Source of the DNA: Actinomycetes bacterium
GTDB lineage: Bacteria; Actinomycetota; Acidimicrobiia; Acidimicrobiales; JAAEMS01
DNA: 64,000 nt
NCBI GenBank assembly: GCA_024225275.1
Contig: JAAEMS010000333.1
Span: 1 to 64,000 of the forward strand
Reading direction: 5' to 3'
The position numbers and the translations under genes were made by a program. Below are positions 17,040 to 26,382 of this stretch, piece by piece. Each line of letters opens with the position of its first letter. The first letter of the stretch is position 1. The notes below the pieces were generated by a model. That model had not been told where the DNA came from and ran no database searches. It saw only the letters and a list, made by a program, of their open reading frames with translations.

Positions 17040-18834
17040 GCCGGTTCCTCTCCGTCAGCCGGCCGAACCCTTCGCCCCGGCCGACCGGTGGGTGCTGGCG
17101 GGCGCAGTGGTCACCGTCGCCGCCCTCCTCCTCCCTCACGACCTCTCGTTGTGGTGGCCGGGGCTCACCACCGTGGTCGCGGTTCGGGCCCGGTGGCGCT
17201 GGCTCCTGCTGGTGGCCCTGGCCCTCGTCGGGTCGACCATGGCCGCCCGGGCCGACGACGGGCTCAGCCCGGTCGCGGCGGGCCATCTCGACGCGGTGGT
17301 CACCCTGGTGTCAGACCCTGAATGGTTCGGCCCGGCACTGAGGGCCGACGTCAGCCACGACGGGGCCCGGCTCGAAGCCTGGTTCCGGGGCCAGGCGGCC
17401 CGGACCGTCGCCGGTCGGCTGGCGGGTGAGCAGATCCGGATCGAAGGTGCCGTTCGGCCCCGCGATGCGGCGAAGGCCTGGCTCGAGGTCCGCCACATCC
17501 GGGGCAGCGTGTCGGTGACGGTGGCCGACCGGGTGGGGCCCGGGTCGCTCCCCAGCCGGTTGGCCAATGGGCTTCGCCGCACCATCGCGTCTGGACTCGG
17601 ATCGTTCGACCGTGATCGGGCGGCCCTGGTCACCGGGCTGATCTACGGCGATGACCGGGGCCAGGATCCGGTGACCGCCGACCGCTTCCGGGCCGCCGGC
17701 CTGACCCATCTCCTGGCGGTCTCCGGATCCAACGTGCTGTTCGTGTTGGCTCTGGCCGCACCGGTGGTGGCGGTGTGGCCCCGCCCGGCCCGGCTGGTGG
17801 GCCTGATGGTAGTCCTGGCCTTCTTTGCCCTCGTGACGCGCTACGAACCGTCGGTACTGCGGGCCACGACCATGGCTGGACTGGCCCTCATCGGACACCA
17901 CAGCGGCCGCAGCGTGTCATCCCCACGGTTGCTGGCGTTGGCCTTCATCGGCCTGGTCCTCATCGACCCACTCCTGATCCGCAATGTCGGCTTCCAGCTC
18001 TCGGTGGCTGCTTCGGTGGGCATCCTTGCGCTGGCCGGCCCGATCGTGGCCCGGATACCCGGACCGCGATGGTTCGCCGAGGCCGGCGGGGTGACGGTGG
18101 CCGCCCAGGTTGGGGTCCTACCCATCCAGCTCGCGGTGTTCGGTGGCCTGCCCCTGGCATCGCTGCCCGCCAACATCGCGGCCGTCCCCGTGGCCGGACC
18201 GGTGATGGTGTGGGGTCTCACGGCCGGCCTGGTCGCTGGCGTCGTCGGTGGGGGGATGGCTGACCTCATTCATCTCCCCACCGGGCTGGCCGTCGACTGG
18301 CTGCTGGGGGTGGCGGAGGTCGTGGGAGGGCTGTCCACGGCCCAACTCCGCTGGTGGCACGTACCCGTGGTCGCCACCGTCAGCGCGGCGGTTGTCGTGT
18401 GGCCGCGGGCCTTGGTGGTCGGTGGGCTGGTGACGTGCGTCGTCGTCATCGGGATCGGCAACTCGACCCCGCCGGTCCATGAGGTGGGATCGGGGGTCAC
18501 CGTGCACCGCGACGGTGGCGTGGTCCTCGTCGTCGACCCGGGAGGAATCGGTTCGACGGGTCGCTTGCTCGAGGAGCTCCGCAACGCGGGAGTGGGTGAC
18601 GCCGACCTGCTGGTACTGCGCCGTGGGGGTCGGTCGGCGCTCGAAGCCCTGTCTGTCCTCCGTGACAGCCGGGAGGTGAGGCTGGTCGTAGCACCGCGGG
18701 GGAGCGGAGCGTCCCAGTCGTGGCTGATCGACGAGCCGGTCGAACTGGTGGTGGGAGGTCTCGAGGTCGAGATCGTCCCGGGGCCGGATGGCTCGCTCGA
18801 CGTTGAGGTCCGTAGGATCGGACCCGATGGTTGA
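17032..18834 (+). CDS. comEC: ComEC/Rec2 DNA-uptake channel with degenerate C-terminal domain
   Basis: The 600-residue polytopic protein carries the Competence domain (RAALVTGLIYGDDRG, FRAAGLTHLLAVSGSNV) with many membrane helices, and should form the channel for single-stranded DNA. The extracellular metallo-beta-lactamase domain at the C-terminus is reduced: the segment after residue 480 (VTVHRDGGVVLVVDPGG) has the fold-like start but no HxHxDH metal motif. The start is TTG 17032 inside the comEA stop region, behind GAGGT. A GTG or other start slightly downstream is possible. Confidence 0.88.
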   Translation: MAEPVPLRQPAEPFAPADRWVLAGAVVTVAALLLPHDLSLWWPGLTTVVAVRARWRWLLLVALALVGSTMAARADDGLSPVAAGHLDAVVTLVSDPEWFGPALRADVSHDGARLEAWFRGQAARTVAGRLAGEQIRIEGAVRPRDAAKAWLEVRHIRGSVSVTVADRVGPGSLPSRLANGLRRTIASGLGSFDRDRAALVTGLIYGDDRGQDPVTADRFRAAGLTHLLAVSGSNVLFVLALAAPVVAVWPRPARLVGLMVVLAFFALVTRYEPSVLRATTMAGLALIGHHSGRSVSSPRLLALAFIGLVLIDPLLIRNVGFQLSVAASVGILALAGPIVARIPGPRWFAEAGGVTVAAQVGVLPIQLAVFGGLPLASLPANIAAVPVAGPVMVWGLTAGLVAGVVGGGMADLIHLPTGLAVDWLLGVAEVVGGLSTAQLRWWHVPVVATVSAAVVVWPRALVVGGLVTCVVVIGIGNSTPPVHEVGSGVTVHRDGGVVLVVDPGGIGSTGRLLEELRNAGVGDADLLVLRRGGRSALEALSVLRDSREVRLVVAPRGSGASQSWLIDEPVELVVGGLEVEIVPGPDGSLDVEVRRIGPDG

Positions 18835-19552
18835 ACCGGTGGCGATCGATGACCTGGCGGACGCCCTGGAGCTCGGCTCCCACGAACTGGTTTCGCTGGT
18901 CGGAGGGGGGGGCAAGACCACGGCTCTGTTCGCTCTCGGTCAGCAGTTGGGCCCCACCGTGGTCCTCACCACGACCACCAAGATGGGCCGCGACCGAACC
19001 GGAGGCCACGAGCCTCTCTTCTCGCCGTCGATCCCCGAGCTCGAGTCGGCCCTGGCCCGGCTCGGCTCCGTCCTGGCCTGGAAGGAAGACGCCGGCTACA
19101 AGGCAGTCGGCGTCGAGCCGGAGGTCTGCAATGACTGGTTCGAGGCCGCCGATCATGTGATCGTCGAGGCCGACGGGTCGCGGCGAATGCCGTTCAAGGC
19201 CCCGCGCCGGTACGAGCCGGTGGTGCCCTCGCACACCACGACCCTGGTGGCCTGTGTCGGGGCTGGGGCCCTTGGTCGCCCCATCGCTGAGCAGTGCCAA
19301 CGACCCGACCGGGTGGTCGCGTTGGCTGGCTGCTCGACCGCGGACCTGCTCAACCCCGCTCGGCTTGTCGGGGTCCTGCTGGCCGACACCGGATCACGCA
19401 AGAACTGCCCGGCCAACGCCCGGTTCGCCGTCATGGTCAACCAGGTCGGGCCCCAGCATCAGGTCTTTCTCGACGAACTGGCCGAGCGGCTCGGCGACCA
19501 GGCTCAGTTGGTGGCCGTGGCGCCCTTCGGCCCTGACGGCTCACCCGAGTAG
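18827..19552 (+). CDS. yqeC: Selenium cofactor biosynthesis protein YqeC
   Basis: A P-loop protein (SLVGGGGKTTALFAL near residue 22) of the YqeC family, linked in genomes to selenium-dependent molybdenum hydroxylases. The family segments TTTTKMG, VIVEADGSRRMPFKAP and EPVVPSHTTTLVACVGAGALG are present. It overlaps the comEC stop by 8 nt and is followed by holA. TAGGAT lies 8 nt before the ATG. The location between comEC and holA is unusual for it. Its presence fits with selenium use by this organism; see the selenoprotein candidate at 56528. Confidence 0.8.
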   Translation: MVEPVAIDDLADALELGSHELVSLVGGGGKTTALFALGQQLGPTVVLTTTTKMGRDRTGGHEPLFSPSIPELESALARLGSVLAWKEDAGYKAVGVEPEVCNDWFEAADHVIVEADGSRRMPFKAPRRYEPVVPSHTTTLVACVGAGALGRPIAEQCQRPDRVVALAGCSTADLLNPARLVGVLLADTGSRKNCPANARFAVMVNQVGPQHQVFLDELAERLGDQAQLVAVAPFGPDGSPE

Positions 19553-19561
19553 GTTCGGTCC

Positions 19562-20599
19562 GTGGCACCCATCCATCTCCTCAAGGGCGACGACCCCACC
19601 CTGATCAGCCAGGCGGTGGGCAAGCTGGTCGGCGACCTGGTGGGCGGCGGCGACCGCAGCCTCATAGTCGAGGAGCTCACCGAGGTAGACCATCAGATCG
19701 AAGACGAGTGGACTACCGAGGCGATTGCTCGGGCCGCCCACACACCACCGTTTCTCACCGATCAGCGGGTGATCGTGGCCCGCCATTCAGGCAAGTTCTC
19801 CACCGGTGATTCGGTCAAACCCCTGGTCGACTGGCTGGGCGACCCGCTTCCCACCACCACCGTCGTCTTGGTGTGGGAGAAGCCGCAGTCCGACCCGCAG
19901 GGTCGTATCGCCAGCGTCCCGAAGGCCCTCAAGGAGGCGGTCAAGAAGGCGGGTGGCCAGGAGGTCGACACCTCCCCGAAGGGGAAGGGCCGCAAGATCG
20001 CACTGGAGGACGGCCTCCGACGGGCCCCGGTGGGTCTGGACTCCTCGGCCCGGGCTGCCATCGCCGATCAGCTCGGCGACGATCTTGGTCGGCTCGAATC
20101 CCTCCTCGAGACCCTGGTGGGGGCCCACGGTGAGGGGGCCACGCTGGGGGCTGCCGACGTTGAGCCGTATCTGGGCTCGGCCGCCGATGTCCCGCCCTGG
20201 GAGCTCACCGATGCGATCGAGGCCGGCGATATTGCCCTGGCCCTGGACAAGTTGGCCCGCATGTCCGAGGCCGGCGAGCGCCACGCTCTTCAGATCATGG
20301 CCGTGCTGCACGGCCACATCGGCCGAATGCTGCGCCTCGAAGGTTCGGGCGTCCGGTCCGACACAGAGGCTGCCGAGCTGCTGGGGCTGAAGGGCTCGAC
20401 GTTCCCGGCCAAGAAGGCTCTCGAGGGTTCGCGCCGGTGGGGTCACGATCGGCTGGCCCGCGCCACCCAACTGCTGGCTGAGGCCGACCTGGGTCTTCGG
20501 GGCGGGGGAGTGCCCGACCGCACGGTCATGGAAATCCTGGTGGCCCGCCTGACCGCCCTGTCCCCGAAAACGGCAAAACCCCGCCCTAAGGCGGGGTGA
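19562..20599 (+). CDS. holA: DNA polymerase III subunit delta
   Basis: The delta subunit opens the beta clamp during clamp loading. The 345-residue protein has the N-terminal AAA+-like fold (HLLKGDDPTLI) and the C-terminal collar (LADASL-like segment WELTDAIEAGDIALALDKL; HALQIMAVLHGHIGRMLRL). The comEA-comEC-holA-rpsT order is classic. The GTG start at 19562 is 6 nt after TAGGTT. Its last codons overlap the terminator of rpsT on the other strand. Confidence 0.93.
   Translation: MAPIHLLKGDDPTLISQAVGKLVGDLVGGGDRSLIVEELTEVDHQIEDEWTTEAIARAAHTPPFLTDQRVIVARHSGKFSTGDSVKPLVDWLGDPLPTTTVVLVWEKPQSDPQGRIASVPKALKEAVKKAGGQEVDTSPKGKGRKIALEDGLRRAPVGLDSSARAAIADQLGDDLGRLESLLETLVGAHGEGATLGAADVEPYLGSAADVPPWELTDAIEAGDIALALDKLARMSEAGERHALQIMAVLHGHIGRMLRLEGSGVRSDTEAAELLGLKGSTFPAKKALEGSRRWGHDRLARATQLLAEADLGLRGGGVPDRTVMEILVARLTALSPKTAKPRPKAG
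20566..20596 (-). terminator. Rho-independent terminator of rpsT
   Basis: The hairpin CCCCGCC-ctaa-GGCGGGG (20579-20596) is followed on the minus strand by TTTTGCCGTTTTC. It lies just past the rpsT stop and inside the final codons of holA. Confidence 0.8.
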
Positions 20600-20620
20600 G
20601 CCGGTCGCCCGGAGGCGAAA

Positions 20621-20878
20621 TCAGCTGGTGGTGCGGGCGATGCGCTTGGCCAGGCGGGACTTCTGGCGGCTGGCGGCGTTCTTGTGCATGACGCCCTTGG
20701 TGGCGGCCTTGTCGATGCGCTTCATGGCCTCACGCATGGTCTCGACCTCGTCATCGGTGCCGGCGGCAGCTTCGGCGGACTTGATGCGGGTCCGCAGCTC
20801 AGAGCGGACACCCTTGTTGCGCACGCGACGCTTCTCGTTCTGGCGGTTGCGCTTGATCTGGCTCTTGATGTTGGCCAC
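20621..20878 (-). CDS. rpsT: 30S ribosomal protein S20
   Basis: A primary 16S rRNA-binding protein of the small subunit. The sequence [21 protein letters not shown] and the C-terminal [15 protein letters not shown] are diagnostic. I use GTG 20878, which gives the standard MANIKSQ N-terminus and 85 residues. An in-frame ATG at 20914 would add 12 residues but has no ribosome-binding site. It is divergent from lepA. Confidence 0.95.
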   Translation of the reverse strand: MANIKSQIKRNRQNEKRRVRNKGVRSELRTRIKSAEAAAGTDDEVETMREAMKRIDKAATKGVMHKNAASRQKSRLAKRIARTTS

Positions 20879-20971
20879 GGGAACCCCGTCTGCATTGGTG
20901 GCGATTCGACTCATCGAGGTTAGCCCGCTCCGGCCTCGTTCCCACCTCCCGTCGGTATCGTCGAAGATGGC

Positions 20972-22753
20972 ATGGACCTCTCGCGCATCCGCAACACTTC
21001 GATCATCGCCCACATCGACCACGGCAAGTCGACCCTCGCCGACCGCATGCTCGAGGCGTGCGGTGCCGTGGACCCTCGCATGATGCGCGAGCAGTACCTC
21101 GACAGCATGGATATCGAGCGTGAGCGCGGTATCACGATCAAGCTCCAGAGCGTCCGACTCGAGCACGGCGACTCGGTCATCAACCTGATCGACACTCCCG
21201 GTCACGTCGACTTCGGCTACGAGGTCTCGCGATCGCTGGCCGCCTGCGAAGGAGTGATCCTGCTCGTCGATGCCGCCCAGGGCATCGAGGCCCAGACCCT
21301 GGCCAATTGTTATCTCGCCCTCGAGAACGATCTCGAGATTGTCGCTGCCCTCAACAAGATCGATCTACCCGCGGCCGAGCCCGACCTCTACGCCGAAGAG
21401 ATCGAGAGGGTGCTCGGCATCGCGGCCGAGGACGTGTTGCGGATCAGCGCCAAGACGGGCGAGGGGGTACCCGAGCTGCTCGATGCAGTGGTCGACCGCA
21501 TCCCGCCTCCCGTGGGTGACGCCGACGCCCCCCTCCAGGCCCTCGTCTTTGACTCCCACTTCGATCAGTACCGGGGCGTGGTGTCGAGCATCCGGGTCGT
21601 GAACGGCGAGCTCCATAGCGGCTCGAAGCTCCAGTTCATGCAGGCGGGGGCCACTCACATCGCTGATGAGATCGGGTTCCGCACCCCCGACAATGAGCCT
21701 GTCAAGGTGATGGGTGCGGGCGAGGTTGGGTACCTCATGGCCGGCATCAAGGACGTGGGCGAGGCCCGCTCGGGTGAGACCGTCACCGAGGCCGACCGCC
21801 AGGCCACCGATGTGCTCGCCGGCTACCGCGAACCCAAGCCCATGGTGTTCTGCGGCTTGTTCCCGGTCGAGGGCGACGACTTCGAGGACTTCCGCGAGGC
21901 CCTCGAGAAGCTCCGGCTCGACGACTCGAGCTTCACCTACGCCCCAGAGTCATCGGGTGCCCTGGGCTTCGGTTTCCGTTGCGGGTTCCTGGGCTTGTTG
22001 CACATGGAGATCATCCGCGAGCGTCTCGAGCGCGAGTTCGACCTCTCGCTCATCGCCACCGCCCCGTCGGTCGAGTACCAGGTCACGCTCAACGACGGCG
22101 ACGAGCTGGTCATCGACAACCCCAGCGAGCTGCCCTCACCGGGCGACTACTCCACGGTGGCCGAACCCATGCTCCGGGCCACCATCATCAGCCCCAGCGA
22201 ATACACCGGCACCCTGATGGACCTCTGCCAGTCGCGTCGGGGCGTCATGGACAAGATGGAGTACCTGAGCCCCGAGCGGGTCGAGCTCGTCTACCACCTG
22301 CCCCTGGGCGAGGTCGTCATCGACTTCTTCGACGCCCTCAAGAGCCGCACCCAAGGCTACGCCAGCCTCGACTACGAGCCTGAGGGCCACGAGCCCGCTG
22401 ACCTGGTACGGGTCGACATCCTCCTGCACGGCGAACCCGTCGATGCGTTCAGCACCATCGTCCACCGCGACAACTCCTATGAGTACGGCAAGACGATGAC
22501 CGACAAGCTGCGCGAGATCATTCCCCGCCAGCAGTTCGACGTGCCGATCCAGGCGGCCATCGGGGGCAAGATCATCGCCCGCCAGACCGTGAAGGCCTTC
22601 CGCAAGGACGTCACCGCCAAACTCTACGGAGGCGATATCAGCCGAAAGCGCAAGCTGCTCGAGAAGCAGAAGCAGGGCAAGAAGCGCATGAAGAACATCG
22701 GGGCCGTGGAGATCCCGCCCGACGCGTTCATCTCGGCGCTCAAGCTTGATTGA
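20972..22753 (+). CDS. lepA: Elongation factor 4 (LepA)
   Basis: A ribosome-associated GTPase that helps translation and initiation under stress. It has G1 AHIDHGKST, the G2 region [14 protein letters not shown]3 DTPGHVDF, G4 NKID and the LepA-specific C-terminal domain ending in [13 protein letters not shown]. The length of 593 residues is standard. Its stop overlaps the possible TTG start of hrcA. Confidence 0.97.
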   Translation: MDLSRIRNTSIIAHIDHGKSTLADRMLEACGAVDPRMMREQYLDSMDIERERGITIKLQSVRLEHGDSVINLIDTPGHVDFGYEVSRSLAACEGVILLVDAAQGIEAQTLANCYLALENDLEIVAALNKIDLPAAEPDLYAEEIERVLGIAAEDVLRISAKTGEGVPELLDAVVDRIPPPVGDADAPLQALVFDSHFDQYRGVVSSIRVVNGELHSGSKLQFMQAGATHIADEIGFRTPDNEPVKVMGAGEVGYLMAGIKDVGEARSGETVTEADRQATDVLAGYREPKPMVFCGLFPVEGDDFEDFREALEKLRLDDSSFTYAPESSGALGFGFRCGFLGLLHMEIIRERLEREFDLSLIATAPSVEYQVTLNDGDELVIDNPSELPSPGDYSTVAEPMLRATIISPSEYTGTLMDLCQSRRGVMDKMEYLSPERVELVYHLPLGEVVIDFFDALKSRTQGYASLDYEPEGHEPADLVRVDILLHGEPVDAFSTIVHRDNSYEYGKTMTDKLREIIPRQQFDVPIQAAIGGKIIARQTVKAFRKDVTAKLYGGDISRKRKLLEKQKQGKKRMKNIGAVEIPPDAFISALKLD

Positions 22754-23799
22754 GTGATCGTTACACTCTCTACGTGGCCAATCCGACCCCCGACGAGCTT
22801 GATGACCGCAAGGCCGCCATCTTGCGCGCCATCGTCGAGACCTACATCGAGACCGCTCAGCCGGTGGGCTCATCCGCGGTGGTCGGCACTTCGGAGGTCA
22901 CGGTCTCGTCGGCCACTGTCCGCAACGAGATGGCCCAGCTCGAGAACGAGGGCTACATCATCCAGCCCCACACCTCGGCCGGACGCATCCCCACCGAACG
23001 GGGATATCGGTTCTTCGTCGACACCCTTCAGGAGGAGGCGGCCCGGCTGAAGGGGGCGCCGGCCCGTCGGGTGCGTGACTTCTTCGACCACACCCACGGC
23101 GAGCTCGAGCTGATGCTCCACGACACCAGCCAGCTCCTGTCCGACATCACCGCCCACACCGCCGTGGTCGTGGGTCTGGCCCACGACGTGGCCACCGTCC
23201 GGTCGGTCCAGCTGGTGGGGCTGGCTCCCCATACGGCGCTCGTGGTGCTCGTCCTGTCGAACGGCGCCGTCGAGAAGCACACCATCGAGTTGCCCGACGA
23301 GCTCACCGACGACCAGTTGGCCGATGCAAGCACGGCCCTCAGCGCGGCCCTGCTGGGTCGCTCGCGTCGCCAGCTGCCCACCGAACCGGCCGACGGCGCA
23401 CCGGTCGAGATCACCGGAGTCGTGCGGGTCGCTTTCGACGCCCTGCGCACGCCGGAGTCCAGCGAGGCCGACGTGTTCGTGGGTGGCACCTCGAACGCGG
23501 CCTCGTCGTTCGAGGCCATCGATACAGTCCGCAATGTTCTCGAGCTGCTCGAACAGCAGCTGGTCGTCGTCAGCTTGATCCGCGATGTCATGGATCGCGG
23601 CCTCCAGGTGGCCATCGGATCCGAGACCCGAATGGAGCCGTTGGCCGAGGCTTCCGTGGTAGTTGCCCCTTACGATGTCGAGGGCCAACGCGCCGGATCG
23701 ATCGCGGTGCTGGGGCCCACCCGAATGGACTATCCCCAGGCGCTGGCCGCGGTCGCCGTCGTCAGCAACAGCCTGGGCAAACGACTGAGTGAAGGCTGA
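22750..23799 (+). CDS. hrcA: Heat-inducible transcription repressor HrcA
   Basis: A winged-helix repressor of chaperone genes. The N-terminal HTH ([36 protein letters not shown], in part) and the C-terminal HrcA domain ([17 protein letters not shown]) are clear. TTG 22750 overlaps the lepA stop; GTG 22774 ([17 protein letters not shown]) is an equally good start and nearer the family norm. I see no CIRCE element (TTAGCACTC-N9-GAGTGCTAA) upstream. Only a reversed GAGTG-N7-CACTC is present at 22753-22769. Coupled to dnaJ. Confidence 0.93.
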   Translation: MSDRYTLYVANPTPDELDDRKAAILRAIVETYIETAQPVGSSAVVGTSEVTVSSATVRNEMAQLENEGYIIQPHTSAGRIPTERGYRFFVDTLQEEAARLKGAPARRVRDFFDHTHGELELMLHDTSQLLSDITAHTAVVVGLAHDVATVRSVQLVGLAPHTALVVLVLSNGAVEKHTIELPDELTDDQLADASTALSAALLGRSRRQLPTEPADGAPVEITGVVRVAFDALRTPESSEADVFVGGTSNAASSFEAIDTVRNVLELLEQQLVVVSLIRDVMDRGLQVAIGSETRMEPLAEASVVVAPYDVEGQRAGSIAVLGPTRMDYPQALAAVAVVSNSLGKRLSEG

Positions 23800-23803
23800 C
23801 CAG

Positions 23804-24919
23804 GTGGCCGACGACTATTACGGATTGTTGGGGGTCGAGCGTGACGCGTCGGCCGAAGACATCAAGCGGGCCTATCGGCGTCGGGCCCGCGAGCTCCACC
23901 CCGACGCCAACCCTGACGATTCCAACGCCGAGGCCCGCTTCAAGCAAGTGGCTCGGGCCTACGAGACGCTGAGTGACGCGGACCGTCGCAATCGTTACGA
24001 CCGCTTCGGGACCGACGATCCGGGCGCCGCGGGATTCGGTGGCCCGTTCGGCGGTGCTGGAGCCGGCCTGGGCGACATCTTCGAAGCGTTCTTCGGCGGT
24101 GGGGCCGCCGGGGGCGACGGTTCTCGGGGCTCGTCCCGAGGTGTCGACCTCGAGGTGGCGGCCGAGCTGGACTTCGAGGAAGCGGTGTTCGGAATCAAGC
24201 ACACGGTGGTCGTTCGCACCGCCGTGTCGTGTGACGCCTGCGAGGCCACCGGCGCGGAGCCGGGCACCTCGGCCACCACCTGTCCCGAGTGCAGCGGCGC
24301 GGGCCAGGTCCGTCGAGTTCGCCAGTCGATTCTCGGTCAGATGGTCACGGCGGGGCCCTGTGGTCGCTGCAACGGCGACGGAGAGCTCATAGCCAACCCG
24401 TGCAAGGTGTGCGGCGGCGAGGGTCGCGAGATCGTCGAACGCGACTACACCGTGGACATTCCGCCCGGCGTCGACTCCGGCTCGACGCTGCGGCTGAGCG
24501 GTCGGGGTGCGGTGGGTCCCCGCAGCGGTCCAGCCGGCGACCTCTACGTTCAGATCCGGGTCCGGCCCCACGAGCGGTTCACCCGCGAGGGGTATGACCT
24601 CCACCACCGGCTCGAGCTCCCCATGACCCAGGCGTCTCTGGGGGCCCATATCGAGTTCGAGACCCTCGACGGCACCGAGGATCTGGTGATCCCCAAGGGC
24701 ACCCAGAGTGGGCGGGTGTTCCGCCTGCGGGGCCGCGGTGTGCCCCAGCTCGAGGGTCGGGGCCGCGGTGACCTGCTCCTACACGCCGAGGTGGCCACGC
24801 CGGCGGCATTATCGACCGAGGAGGAGGAGCTTCTCCGTCGGTTGGCCGAGCTACGCCAGGAGGAAGTGGCACCCGCCGACGACGGGTTCTTGTCCCGTAT
24901 TCGCTCGGCCTTTCGCTGA
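23804..24919 (+). CDS. dnaJ: Chaperone DnaJ
   Basis: The Hsp40 partner of DnaK. The J domain carries HPD ([11 protein letters not shown]), then comes a Gly/Phe-rich linker, the zinc domain and the C-terminal substrate domain. The first zinc repeat is atypical ([12 protein letters not shown] instead of CxxCxGxG); the other three are normal ([24 protein letters not shown]). GTG 23804 ([11 protein letters not shown]) is preferred over GTG 23789 because GAAGG lies upstream and homologues start here. It is clustered with hrcA. Confidence 0.95.
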   Translation: MADDYYGLLGVERDASAEDIKRAYRRRARELHPDANPDDSNAEARFKQVARAYETLSDADRRNRYDRFGTDDPGAAGFGGPFGGAGAGLGDIFEAFFGGGAAGGDGSRGSSRGVDLEVAAELDFEEAVFGIKHTVVVRTAVSCDACEATGAEPGTSATTCPECSGAGQVRRVRQSILGQMVTAGPCGRCNGDGELIANPCKVCGGEGREIVERDYTVDIPPGVDSGSTLRLSGRGAVGPRSGPAGDLYVQIRVRPHERFTREGYDLHHRLELPMTQASLGAHIEFETLDGTEDLVIPKGTQSGRVFRLRGRGVPQLEGRGRGDLLLHAEVATPAALSTEEEELLRRLAELRQEEVAPADDGFLSRIRSAFR

Positions 24920-24930
24920 GGGCAAACCCC

Positions 24931-25653
24931 ATGAGCCTGCCCGACGAGCCGGGAGTGGACCCTCGCACGGGCGGACCCACCGGCCATGATGGGCCCCACG
25001 CCTTCGTCGCTGACCTCGAGACCCCCGAGCTGGCCGGCGAGGACCACCACCATCTGGCCCGGGCCCTGAGGCTGCGGCCCGGCGATCCGCTCACCGTCAG
25101 CGACGGCCGAGGCCGATGGCGGACTGCCCGGTTCGCCGAGCTCCCCGAGCCCTCCGGCCCCATCCATACCGTCGAGGAACCGATCGAACCCGTCACCATC
25201 GGCTTCACCCCGGTGAAGGGGGATCGGCCCGAGTGGACGGCGCGGCGTCTGACCGAGCTCGGGGTCGACCGGATCTGGGTACTGCAGAGCGACCGCTCGG
25301 TCGTGAAGTGGGCGGGGGATCGGGGCGAGAAGCAGCTCGAGCGGCTCACCAAGGTCACCCGTGAGGCATCGATGCAGAGCCGTCGCGTCTGGCTCCCTGA
25401 GCTGGAGCTGGTGGGACGTGCCGTCGATGTCATGGGTCGTGCCGGAGCCGTCGCCGCTGACCGCAGCGGGCGTGCCCCAACCCGCGACGATCAGACGATC
25501 CTCATCGGCCCGGAAGGGGGCTGGTCGCCCACCGAGCTCGATGTCGCCGCCGCCACCATCGTGCTCGGAGAACAGGTTCTGAGGGCCGAAACAGCCGCGT
25601 TGGCGGCCGCGACGCTGGCTGTTGCGCTCCGCGGTCGACTGGTCGGTGGCTGA
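24931..25653 (+). CDS. rsmE: 16S rRNA (uracil-1498-N3)-methyltransferase
   Basis: A SPOUT-class methyltransferase acting on U1498 of 16S rRNA. The N-terminal PUA-like segment (HHHLARALRLRPGDPLTVSDG) and the knot signature ILIGPEGGWSPTEL with the C-terminal VLRAETAALAA are present. It has 240 residues, the normal size. It lies 11 nt after dnaJ in the same operon, a common order. Confidence 0.95.
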   Translation: MSLPDEPGVDPRTGGPTGHDGPHAFVADLETPELAGEDHHHLARALRLRPGDPLTVSDGRGRWRTARFAELPEPSGPIHTVEEPIEPVTIGFTPVKGDRPEWTARRLTELGVDRIWVLQSDRSVVKWAGDRGEKQLERLTKVTREASMQSRRVWLPELELVGRAVDVMGRAGAVAADRSGRAPTRDDQTILIGPEGGWSPTELDVAAATIVLGEQVLRAETAALAAATLAVALRGRLVGG

Positions 25654-25712
25654 CGCCCAGGGTGTTGATTGGCGTCGGATCGGTGACGAATTCGCGTCAA
25701 TTCCGAGGCCTC

Positions 25713-25790
25713 TATCGGCAGATGCTTGTTGCTGTATCGGAAGATGACTTCGGTCCGTGGTTGAAGGACCACGCTCTGACCGAATAGGGT
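25713..25790 (+). promoter_or_regulatory. Promoter and tandem direct repeats upstream of the BldD homologue
   Basis: A sigma-70-type promoter is visible as TTGAAG (25761-25766), an 18-nt spacer and TAGGGT (25785-25790). Upstream are two direct repeats, TATCGGCAGATG (25713-25724) and TATCGGAAGATG (25735-25746), spaced 22 bp, about two helical turns. These could be operator half-sites. Confidence 0.5.
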
Positions 25791-25858
25791 CCATCGGACA
25801 ACGGGTGCGGGTGGATCAGCTTTTGGGCTGGTCCTGCCGCTGGAGTGGAGACCAAGCA

Positions 25859-26377
25859 ATGGGCGACGAACCAAAGGACGCGGCAGCCATCAAGTATGGC
25901 CGCCGAGTGGGAGAACGGCTGAGGTCGATCAGACGCCAGAAGCGTCTGAGCCTTCAGGACGTCGAAGCAGCTTCGGATCAGGAGTTCAAGGCATCGGTAC
26001 TGGGTGCCTACGAGAGGGGCGAGCGCGCCATCTCGGTGCCCCGCCTCCAGCGGCTGGCCCGCTTCTACGCGGTACCGGTCGATCAGCTCCTGCCCCGCGA
26101 CGAGGGAGAAGCCGACGCGACCATCGACCTCACCGACCGACGGTTCGAGGCCAACCACTCGGTCAGCATCGACCTCAGCCGGCTCCACCAGATGTCCGGC
26201 GCCGAATCCGACATGCTGGCCCGCTACGTCGAGATGATTCAGGTGCAGCGCCAGGACTTCAACGGCCGGGTACTCACCATTCGCCGCGATGACCTCCAGG
26301 CCATCGCTTGCATCCTCGGTTCGTCGCTCGAGGGCGCGCCCAGCCGTCTCGTCGACCTCGGTCTGGTCGCCGGCTGA
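25859..26377 (+). CDS. bldD: BldD-family transcriptional regulator with c-di-GMP signature
   Basis: The 172-residue protein has an N-terminal XRE-type HTH (residues 14-80, with KASVLGAYERGERAISVPRLQRLA) and a C-terminal domain. The latter contains RQD (131-133), eight residues, then RRDD (142-145), which matches the RxD-X8-RxxD c-di-GMP-binding signature of BldD. In Streptomyces, BldD bound to tetrameric c-di-GMP represses development genes. Here it is followed by a convergent gene and sits after rsmE. ATG 25859 has GGAGA upstream. DNA targets are not known for this organism. Confidence 0.85.
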   Translation: MGDEPKDAAAIKYGRRVGERLRSIRRQKRLSLQDVEAASDQEFKASVLGAYERGERAISVPRLQRLARFYAVPVDQLLPRDEGEADATIDLTDRRFEANHSVSIDLSRLHQMSGAESDMLARYVEMIQVQRQDFNGRVLTIRRDDLQAIACILGSSLEGAPSRLVDLGLVAG

Positions 26378-26382
26378 GCCGG

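Noticed and set aside
22753-22769. GAGTG-N7-CACTC near hrcA as a CIRCE element
   Set aside because: Arms are in the opposite order and much shorter than TTAGCACTC-N9-GAGTGCTAA.
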